Positions 6,886 to 14,500 of a stretch of DNA of 20,807 nucleotides are shown here, piece after piece (positions within the stretch are counted from its first letter, which is position 1; every line of letters starts with the position of its first letter). The notes below the pieces were generated by a model that was given only the letters and a program-made list of their open reading frames with translations, had not been told where the DNA came from and searched no databases. The position numbers were made by a program, and so were the translations under genes. The DNA is taken from positions 1 to 20,807 of IMG/VR virus record IMGVR_UViG_3300035070_000079; one strand, given 5' to 3'. This DNA is from a virus.

Positions 6886-7458
6886 ATGGCTAACGTCGAA
6901 CACTCCTCCCTTACTGGTAATGCCTTGCACGAACCTAAGGGTACTTCTACAGCTAACAGTGGTGAAGCTTACGTTGCTAACGGTTCTGGTAGTGGTGCAT
7001 GGCAACCTATCCATCGGCACTTAGGTGCCACCACAGCCTTTGCTTCATCTAGTCCTTATGCTTACTCTCTTGATACGGACATAGCAGAGAAGTTCCTATC
7101 TCCCTCTATTGCTGATTCACATGTAACAGGTTTTACTGTAGTTACATCCCCTAACCTTCGTTTTTCTTATGATGATTCAACAAACCTTACAGGTCTTATT
7201 AACTTAACCATGTCCTCTACTCAGTCCTCTGGACCAACAAAGAATGTAGAGTGGGCTTTGTTTAAGAACGGTACTGAGATTGTAGGGTCACGAACTATCC
7301 GTAGTATTGCTACAGGTACTTGGGGTTCTATTAGTGTAACAGGTGTTACCTCTCTTGTTCAGAACGACTACATTGAAATTAAAACTAAAGCAGATACAGA
7401 TAACGTAGACGTAAACTACGCAAACATCTATGTCTCCATTATTGGAATGAGTGCATAA
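6886..7458 (+). CDS. Capsid decoration or head-fibre candidate
   Basis: A 190-residue protein, first gene after promoter P2; AAGGA at 6872-6876 precedes the ATG. The N-terminal 40 residues carry LTGNALHEPKG and a Gly/Ser/Ala-rich YVANGSGSGAW segment, a pattern I associate with virion surface proteins of marine phages. From about residue 80 onward the alternating polar and hydrophobic residues (SGLINLTMSS-like strands, VEWALFKNGTEIVG, DYIEIKTKAD, NIYVSIIGMS) suggest an all-beta jelly-roll or C1q/TNF-like domain. T7 has no gene here, so this is an addition to the basic plan. A decoration or head-fibre role is inferred from position beside the capsid gene; a tail appendage is an alternative. The C-terminal IIGMSA loosely resembles the fibre's end, WGMS. 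Confidence 0.6.
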   Translation: MANVEHSSLTGNALHEPKGTSTANSGEAYVANGSGSGAWQPIHRHLGATTAFASSSPYAYSLDTDIAEKFLSPSIADSHVTGFTVVTSPNLRFSYDDSTNLTGLINLTMSSTQSSGPTKNVEWALFKNGTEIVGSRTIRSIATGTWGSISVTGVTSLVQNDYIEIKTKADTDNVDVNYANIYVSIIGMSA

Positions 7459-7459
7459 C

Positions 7460-8209
7460 ATGAAGATGACTCTCCTCGAAATGGTCCAGAACATCTTATC
7501 CGACATGGACTCGGAGGAGATTAACAGTATTTCTGACTCTAATGAAGCAGAGCAGATTGTTCAAGTTATTAAGACATCTTACTTTAATATGATTGCTTCT
7601 CGGTTTATACCAGAGCACTCCCAAGCTATCAAGCTAAACTCCCTGTCTCAATCTGCTAGACCTACACACTTTGTGTTTCCAGCTAGAGTTAAGAACCTTG
7701 AGTCCTTAAGCTACAACGTATCTGAAGTTACAGGTGGTGTAGAGTATCGGCGTCTACAGTACTTGACACCTGATGAGTTCTTTGGTGTTTCAGACAATCG
7801 AAACAGTGAAGCTTCTAATACTCTCAAGGTTCTTGATGTACAGGCTGACACTACTCTGCTTATACGTAATGATGTAATGCCCTCTTACTACACCACGTTC
7901 GATGATGAACACATTGTCTTAGACAGCTACAAGTCCACTGTAGAGGCTACCCTACCATCAGCCAAGACACGAGCCTACGGTGTACGTTACCCGACATTCG
8001 ACACTACCTCAGACGGATTTGTACCTGACATAGATGGCACAATGTTCCCTTTCCTATTAGCTGAGTCTAAATCAACAGCTATGTCGTTGTTTAAGTCTGG
8101 CTCCGATCCTAAGATCGAACAGGCTGCCCGTAGACAAAAGAGCTACGTTCAGAATGACATGCACCGAGTAAAAGTAGGAAGAACTAAAAATGACTATGGC
8201 AGACGTTAA
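7460..8209 (+). CDS. Tail tubular protein A-like head-tail adaptor (T7 gp11-like)
   Basis: A 249-residue protein starting MKMTLLEMVQNILSDMD at ATG 7460; a GTG at 7451 in frame is an alternative, and neither has a strong ribosome site (GGAATGAG at 7445-7452 is the best). The N-terminal helix, a middle beta-rich part with PTHFVFPARVKNLESLSY, and the C-terminal helical segment GTMFPFLLAESKSTAMSLF followed by AARRQKSYVQND fit the tail tubular A/adaptor family, which joins the portal ring to the nozzle. T7 gp11 is 196 residues, so this one is somewhat longer. Placement between capsid-associated genes and tail tube B supports the call. Its 3' end overlaps the next gene by 20 bases. Confidence 0.82.
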   Translation: MKMTLLEMVQNILSDMDSEEINSISDSNEAEQIVQVIKTSYFNMIASRFIPEHSQAIKLNSLSQSARPTHFVFPARVKNLESLSYNVSEVTGGVEYRRLQYLTPDEFFGVSDNRNSEASNTLKVLDVQADTTLLIRNDVMPSYYTTFDDEHIVLDSYKSTVEATLPSAKTRAYGVRYPTFDTTSDGFVPDIDGTMFPFLLAESKSTAMSLFKSGSDPKIEQAARRQKSYVQNDMHRVKVGRTKNDYGRR

Positions 8210-8513
8210 GATTACAAAGAGTCAAGACGGACAGGAGATCGTAGTAGAAAGTAACAAGACTGAGAAACCTATGAAGGTTTGTAAATCTCAGGGTGGTTTT
8301 AAGTTCTACAAGATCGTGTATGAAGGTGGTGGTCCAGTACCACAAGAGATTTCTGGTAACTTTACAGGTAGCTCTGGAGCCTTAAAAGCTCTTCTGTTAC
8401 ACCTAGAAGGTAAGAAACCTACCCCTAACAAAGCTGTCAACATTAGATCAAAAGAACGTAAGGCCGAGAAGGATAAACTGAATGGCACAAAGCCTGTCGC
8501 AGAGAACGGTTAA
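8190..8513 (+). CDS. Small unknown basic protein between tail tube genes
   Basis: A 107-residue protein; ATG 8190 is chosen over ATG 8196 because AGGAAG at 8176-8181 is eight bases away. The middle part (GGFKFYKIVYEGGGPVPQE, then GALKALLLHLEG) looks folded. The last 30 residues are Lys/Arg-rich and probably disordered or nucleic-acid or protein binding. It overlaps tail tube A at its start by 20 bases and tail tube B at its end by 32 bases, so it is firmly embedded in the tail operon. I do not recognise the family. A small tail-assembly or minor virion protein is the most natural guess from context. Confidence 0.7.
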   Translation: MTMADVKITKSQDGQEIVVESNKTEKPMKVCKSQGGFKFYKIVYEGGGPVPQEISGNFTGSSGALKALLLHLEGKKPTPNKAVNIRSKERKAEKDKLNGTKPVAENG

Positions 8514-10605
8514 CACGTTTATCAAAGGTCTCATTACTGAGGCCTCTGAACTTACATTTCCTGAGAATGCTTCTGTTGATGAGCTTAACTGTTCCCTAGA
8601 ACGGGACGGCACTCGTCGTCGTCGCAAGGCTTTAACTCTAGAAGAGAACAACGTACTGTCTACGGTTGTAGTTCCTGAGGGTGCTTTAGTCCAGACACTA
8701 GACTGGTTTAACGTAGCAGGTCAGGCTCGTCTTGAGTTCTTAGTTGTTCAAGTTAACAACCTTCTTTACATCTACGATAAAGCTAAAGAACCTCTTTCAG
8801 CTAACAGGTTCAATTACTCTTTTGATCTGAATACACAGACTGCAAGCAACAACCTTTCTCCTTCTGACAACCGTATTCAAGTGTCCTCTTTGAATGGTGC
8901 TCTCATTGTAGCATCCGCAGCATTAAACACATTCTACTTAGAGTACGATCCAGTTGCTAATACTTTTTCAAGTTCTTCTATTGACTTCAAGGAACGTGAC
9001 TTTGCTTGGCAAGGTTCTGATGTTGAAGTAACCTCTGAGTATTTTCAAAACGATTCCTCCCCTTCTATCGAACGTACTTACGATGCTAAGAACGTAGGCT
9101 GGGGAGAAGGCGGTGGACCCTCAACCTTTACCTTTGCTCTCACACATGCTTGGTATGCTGGTAAGACTGCGGATGGTGCTTTTAGCTCTACTGACTGGGA
9201 AGAAATTTATACAGGTTCATCCCTTGCAGCTAATGGTCACTTCGTAGTTGACGTGTTTAACAAGGTTAGATCAGGCCTCACTACAGAAGTAGAGACAGGC
9301 CGTTTCACTACTGTTGCAGCCTATGCTGGACGTGTGTTCTACTCAGGTATTGACTCAGCTAAGAACGGTGGTAAGATTTACTTCTCCCGTCTAACTGAAC
9401 GACTGGCTGATGTAGGTAACTGCTTCCAAGTCTATGACCCTACCTCCGAAATCATCAGTGACTTACTAGACACAGACGGTGGTGTTGTAAGTATCCCTGA
9501 TGCCTACAATATTCGTAAGCTGCACGTACTAGGTGCTTCTCTCTTGGTCTTTGCTGAGAACGGAGTATGGGCTGTTGCTGGTGTTGACAACGTGTTCCGA
9601 GCCACAGAGTATGCTATTACTCGTCTTAGTGATACAGGCTTAACGAACGAAAACTCCTTTGTAGTAGCTGACGGACTTCCTCTTTGGTGGAGTAAGACTG
9701 GTATTCATGCCATTCAGCAAGGTGAATCACTGAACGTACCTACAGCCCAGAACCTTTCTCTAGGAACTATTCAGTCTTTCTGGGTAGGTATCCCTAACGA
9801 GAAGAAAGCACAAGTACACGTAGAGTATGACAAAGTAAACAAAAGAGTTTTCTGGTTCTACCCCGATGCTAACGAGGCTGTTGATTATAAGTACAACAAC
9901 ATACTCATTATGGACTTAGCTTTACAAGCCTTCTACCCTTGGCGAGTAGAGGATACTGACAGTAATTCCTCCTACATTATTGGTACTTCTTACTTCTCAG
10001 GGTTAGGTTCTACGTCTACTGAGACACAAGTAGTCAACGGTTTAGATACCATTGTCAATGGCTCTGACACAGTTAAAGCAACTTTGTATAGAGACTTCCT
10101 TCAAGGCGATAGTGAAATTAAAATGCTTGTCAGAGATGGGGCAACTGGTAAGATGACCTTTGCTACATTTAAAGGTGACGGCTACCTCGACTGGGGTACA
10201 GCAGACTATAAGAGTTATACTGAAGCTGGTTATGATTTCATGGGAGACATGACAACATTCAAGAACGTACCTTACGTGACAACGTACATGCGAGTAACTG
10301 AGGACGGGTACGTGGCTAACGGTTTAGGGTACGAGTTTATCAATCCTTCCAGCTGCTTGATGTCGGTCTCTTGGAACCTAAATAAAACTAACAGCACTCC
10401 TAGGGAAATCTACAAACTAAAAGATGTTCCAGTTGTTGACCCTTCTGATCTAGGTTCTATACATTACCCCACTGACACCATTGTCACTAAGTCTAAAGTA
10501 CGTGGACGTGGACGTTCAATGAAACTTAGATTTGAAAGCACGTTAGGTAAAGACTTTCATCTAGTAGGATACGAGGTTATTGGTGCAAAAAACAACAGTT
10601 ACTAA
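8482..10605 (+). CDS. Tail tubular protein B-like nozzle protein (T7 gp12-like)
   Basis: A 707-residue protein (T7 gp12 is about 790). It forms the hexameric nozzle of the short tail below the adaptor ring. The N-terminus MAQSLSQRTVNTFIKGL, followed by EASELTFPENAS and ERDGTRRRRK (residues about 20-50), is a pattern I recognise as typical of tail tube B proteins. The rest is beta-rich with motifs such as GRVFYSGID and LLVFAENGVWAV that look like repeated blades, as expected for the nozzle's propeller-like part. AAGGA at 8469-8473 lies eight bases before the ATG, inside the preceding gene. The 3' end overlaps the GNAT gene by 23 bases. Confidence 0.9.
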   Translation: MAQSLSQRTVNTFIKGLITEASELTFPENASVDELNCSLERDGTRRRRKALTLEENNVLSTVVVPEGALVQTLDWFNVAGQARLEFLVVQVNNLLYIYDKAKEPLSANRFNYSFDLNTQTASNNLSPSDNRIQVSSLNGALIVASAALNTFYLEYDPVANTFSSSSIDFKERDFAWQGSDVEVTSEYFQNDSSPSIERTYDAKNVGWGEGGGPSTFTFALTHAWYAGKTADGAFSSTDWEEIYTGSSLAANGHFVVDVFNKVRSGLTTEVETGRFTTVAAYAGRVFYSGIDSAKNGGKIYFSRLTERLADVGNCFQVYDPTSEIISDLLDTDGGVVSIPDAYNIRKLHVLGASLLVFAENGVWAVAGVDNVFRATEYAITRLSDTGLTNENSFVVADGLPLWWSKTGIHAIQQGESLNVPTAQNLSLGTIQSFWVGIPNEKKAQVHVEYDKVNKRVFWFYPDANEAVDYKYNNILIMDLALQAFYPWRVEDTDSNSSYIIGTSYFSGLGSTSTETQVVNGLDTIVNGSDTVKATLYRDFLQGDSEIKMLVRDGATGKMTFATFKGDGYLDWGTADYKSYTEAGYDFMGDMTTFKNVPYVTTYMRVTEDGYVANGLGYEFINPSSCLMSVSWNLNKTNSTPREIYKLKDVPVVDPSDLGSIHYPTDTIVTKSKVRGRGRSMKLRFESTLGKDFHLVGYEVIGAKNNSY

Positions 10606-11041
10606 GATAAGGGAAGCTACTCAGGATGATGTCTTTGACATTTTAATCTTGGCAAAAGAGTTCTCCAAGGAAGCCCCACAGTCTCACAAGTGGAGTAAAG
10701 CTAAGACAGAAGCCTTTCTATTTAGTGCCCTACAGGCTGACACAATGACGATACTTGTTTTAGAAGTAGACGGAGATATTGTAGGGGCTATCGTTGCAGT
10801 AGTTACCGAGATGTATATGTCTCACACAACAATAGCTTCGGAGCTTGCTTGGTTTGTATCTAAATCTTATAGAGGAAAACCCAGTTCATTAAAACTTGTT
10901 TTTGCATACGAAGACTGGGCGAAGAGCAAACGTGCTCAATACATAGGTATGGGAGACATTCAAGGTATCTCCAATCTAGAGAAATTATACACTCGACTAG
11001 GATATAAAAAGTTTGAGTCGGTCTACATGAAGGAAATATAA
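10583..11041 (+). CDS. GNAT-fold protein in the T7 gene 13 position
   Basis: A 152-residue protein. GTG 10583 is chosen because GAGG at 10573-10576 is six bases upstream; the TTG one codon earlier is less likely. The sequence follows the GNAT plan: IREATQDDVFDIL at the N-terminus, the beta strand ILVLEVDGDIVGAIVA, then ELAWFVSKSYRGKPSSLKLV, and LYTRLGYKKFESVYMKEI at the end. In the acetyl-CoA loop the usual R-x-x-G-x-[GA] reads R-G-K-P-S-S, so both glycine positions are altered and catalysis is doubtful. As I recall, the T7 gene 13 family is placed near acetyltransferases, and this gene sits exactly where gene 13 would, between tail tube B and the internal proteins. It may be a virion-assembly protein with a GNAT fold rather than an enzyme. 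Confidence 0.8.
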   Translation: MQKTTVTKIREATQDDVFDILILAKEFSKEAPQSHKWSKAKTEAFLFSALQADTMTILVLEVDGDIVGAIVAVVTEMYMSHTTIASELAWFVSKSYRGKPSSLKLVFAYEDWAKSKRAQYIGMGDIQGISNLEKLYTRLGYKKFESVYMKEI

Positions 11042-11042
11042 A

Positions 11043-11531
11043 ATGGTAATAGCAACAGCAACAGCAATCGCAATCGCAGGGGCAACAGTAGCCGTGGCTG
11101 GTACTGTCAAAGCTAACAAAGCTGCAAAGGCTGCTAACGTAGCTTCTGTGAACAGAGCTAATGCCCAGCAAAAAGCACAAGACCTCCAAGCACGTAGACA
11201 AAGACGTGCAGCTATTCGTTCTAACATCTTAAATACTGCTAGGTCTAGAGCATCTGCACAGGCTGCGGGTACCTCGCAAAGTTCAGGTCTTTCAGGTGGT
11301 ATAGGCGCAGCTGCTTCAAACCTAGGTTCGGCCTTAGGTTTCGGTACACAAATGAGTGGCCTAGGACAAAGAGCTACTATGTTCGGCAACCAAGCCAGCA
11401 CTTTCCAAGCTAAGTCTCAACGATACTCTAACATTGCCCAGCTAGGTACACAGGTTGCAAGCTTTAGCTTAAACAATTCGGGTGCTATAAACGAAGGCGC
11501 AGCTGACGTGAAGAGCTTCTTTAAAGCCTAA
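11043..11531 (+). CDS. Internal virion protein, T7 gp14-like
   Basis: A 162-residue protein (T7 gp14 is 196). AGGA lies seven bases before the ATG and the gene starts one base after the GNAT stop. The first 22 residues are a run of Ala, Ile, Thr and Val (encoded by GCANNN hexamers), a possible membrane-inserting segment. They are followed by an Ala/Lys/Gln/Arg-rich helical region with RRQRRAAIRSNILNTARSRA, then Gly/Ser-rich sequence. This composition and position between a gene 13-like gene and the giant internal protein match gp14, which forms a pore in the outer membrane during ejection in T7. The assignment is by composition and synteny, not by catalytic motif. Confidence 0.7.
   Translation: MVIATATAIAIAGATVAVAGTVKANKAAKAANVASVNRANAQQKAQDLQARRQRRAAIRSNILNTARSRASAQAAGTSQSSGLSGGIGAAASNLGSALGFGTQMSGLGQRATMFGNQASTFQAKSQRYSNIAQLGTQVASFSLNNSGAINEGAADVKSFFKA
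11052..11087 (+). repeat. Hexanucleotide GCANNN run
   Basis: Six consecutive hexamers begin with GCA (ACA, ACA, ATC, ATC, GGG and ACA complete them), encoding alternating Ala and Thr/Ile/Gly at the N-terminus of the gp14-like protein. Loss or gain of a unit would keep the frame. Confidence 0.6.
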
Positions 11532-11547
11532 TAAAGGATACTACTAA

Positions 11548-14500
11548 ATGATCTCCTCCTTTGAAGACACCCTGACCAGCCTTGAAGATACCCTTGCTGT
11601 TGACGCAGCAGAGGTACCGAAGAAGGTTGACCCTAAGTCGCCTCTTGAGTTGGCTACAGTGCACGATCAGGCTGTTCTCTTAGGAGAAGACCCTGTTGTT
11701 GTTTCTGAAGCACGAGCTAACGGTGACTACTCCCATGAGAAATTAGCTAGGGAGTACCCTGACTTAGATGATTACCTTGAAACTCTATACGATGCTGGTG
11801 TTCCTTTAGAGGAAGCTGGCCGCATGGCGTCAGCCTATGAAGCTAGGGTTAAGGCTACCCTCTCCCCACGGGAGTTTATCTTTAGTAGTGCTTTAATGGT
11901 TGAAGACGATACAGTCAACCCTGAGACACTTCGTATGCTCACTAACTACGAACGTCTACAAGGTCGTATTGCTGCCCGTATGGAGGAATCCGATCCCTCT
12001 GCTTTCCGTTGGTTATCAGCTGGTGGTATTGAGTTTGCTAAAGAAGTTACAACAGCTTGGTTCACTGGCACACTGCGTAAGAATGAAGCTAAGGTAGAAG
12101 AGTATGCTAACACCTTGTTGCTCCCTTCAGAGGACTTTGATGAGTACTGGGACAACGAACTAGCTAATGCTGAGTCCTTGACTATTCGTGAGTACGAGAA
12201 CCTAGCTGAGATTAGACGTAACGTAGATAAGTTTGGTACTGACTACGATGCTAACTTTGTCCAGTTCATGGGTCTAGTTGACGCAGCCACCATAGGTGCA
12301 TCTGCTGTAGTACGTAACTCACTTCTAGCTGTTGGCAAAGGTGCTGTTAAAGGTGCTGTTAAAGGCACCATATCGGCAAGAGATACAGTTTCTAAAGTTC
12401 TGTCAGCTAAGTCATCCTCAGAGGTGGTAACAGCTGTAAGAGGCGAAGTTGCAGGTGCTGAAGCTACAGTGCAACAGCTAAACTCTAAAGGCACCCCTAA
12501 CTCAGCAGTACTCCACGCAGGTCCAGACACCTTTAACCCTAGTAACTCTGTTAATGTACCACACTCTGCGACAGTGCAAGAGGGTACTAGAGTTTCTATG
12601 ATCTTCGATGGAATGTTAGCAGCTATGCGGTCACCCGTTGCAGGTAGTACCTTCTCTCGCCAGAACCTTACAGAGGCAGCTGCTGAAGTTGGTGAACGCA
12701 TTGCGACAATGACTACTAATGCTTCTGTTAAGATGTCCCGTTTGGTTACTGGTGAGTCAGATACAGTTGTGTACTCTGTGCTTATTGGTAAGTCAGACAC
12801 AGGTGCAGCCTTTACAACTAAGGCAGCTGCTATGAAAGCTGTAAAAGGTGATGCAAGGTACACCCCCGTTCGTCGTAATGCCGAAGAAGTAGAAGGTACC
12901 TATGGACTTAAAGAAGAAAAACGTGGCTGGTACCTTGAGTACAAAGAACAAGTAAACACAAAGGCTCTAGGTGACGACATTGAGGATGTCAACCTACAGG
13001 AAGGCGTGTTTAAAAGAGCCGTAGCTGGTCTATTCTCTGCCCCACAGACTACACTTGGCCCCCGCCTAGGCTTTATGTTGAATGCAGCCGAAGGCATAGT
13101 AGCTAAAGTTAATAAACTGGCTACTAAAGAGTTCAAGGTTCTTAATAAACTTAATAAGACTGAGAAGGAAGGCCTAAATAAAGTCTTCACAGCCTATCGT
13201 GACAAACCTCTTAACGACACCCAGCAAGGTAAAGCTGCACAAAGAGAAGCACCTAGCTCAGAACAGTTTGCACTTGACTACTTTGAAGTAACACAGACTG
13301 TACCTACTGAAAATACAATGAAAGCCTACCGTGCCTTAATTGACTTCAACAATGCAGCATGGAATGTTAGAGCTACTGAAATCCTAAAGGACGTAATCTC
13401 CAGAGGCGGTCGTCTAGTTACAGTTGACGAAGGATATGACACTGTAGGTGTGGTAGCTAAAGTAGCTGAAGATGATGTAGTTTATAGCAGGTTGCAAGGC
13501 TCTATCAAAGGCAACAAGGTTGGTGAACGTATTGTCTACCGTCTAGATGAACCCTATGATGCAGGTAAAGGTAAGTTCTACGAGTTTGTAACTGATGTAA
13601 CGGATAGCCGTATTCCAGAGAAGTCAGATGTGTTAGGTTATAACGTAGGTGGACCTCGTAACAACGAGACAATCCTTAACTTTATTGGTACTCAGTATGA
13701 AGAAACTTTAGTCGGTGGTAAGAAAGCTGGAAAAGGTTTCCGTACACTGATAGGTTCTTACAGCCGTAAAGAAGCTGATAAAGCAGTTCAAGAACTTAAT
13801 GCTATTGTGGCTGTACTAGAACCAATTATGCAACGCACAGGTGTAAAGACAATCAAAGACTTGGGACTTGCTGGTGATGACCTTGTTAATGTCAACGCCG
13901 TGATTGCCCGTAGCAATTCTTGGAACCCGTCTATTGAAAACTTTGCAGACCTTCAGAAGATGGCTGCTAAACACAAAGAAACCTTTGCCACTGAGTTTGT
14001 TCGCAGAGGCCGAGACCAGAAGGTTGTCGAAGAGTTACCGTTTGGTTCTAGTATGACAGCTGGGGAGTATCAGTCTTTCCGAGTAGCCCGTAAACGTGGT
14101 GACACACCTCTTATGAACTACGGTGGTGAACGGGTTATGAACCAAGACCCTATCCAAAACATTGTTGAACAGTTTAAGTCTAGTGCTTACCGTTATACTC
14201 ACTACAAAGCGACACAGGCTTCTATTAACGGTTGGGTATCTAAGGCTCGTCGTCTGCAAAAACAACGTAAAGGTAACGTAACCTTTGAAAATGGTGCTAT
14301 ACCTGTAACAAATGAAGACTTTCTACGTACAGCTAAAGTCTCAGGTAACTCACCAGTTGAGCTTGAGATGGCTCAACAGCAGAAAGCAATCCAGAACCGT
14401 ATGGGTTTGATGGAACGTACAGACAAAGAGAATAACTTCTATGCTGCACTTGCCCAACAAATCTACGATAAGGGTGTGTTCGGGTTTAAGAAAGGATCAA

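Noticed and set aside
10860-11401. Minus-strand open frames opposite the GNAT and gp14-like genes
   Set aside because: Cys- and Ala-rich translations produced by the antisense of GCA/ACA repeats and Ala codons; no supporting signals.
11980-12020. Glu-Ser segment considered as a transglycosylase active site in the giant protein
   Set aside because: The expected downstream Gly-Leu-Met-Gln type and other conserved motifs are not visible around it.
12243-12863. 206-codon open frame on the minus strand
   Set aside because: It lies wholly within the giant ejection gene, antisense, with no ribosome site or recognisable protein; long shadows are expected inside such a gene.
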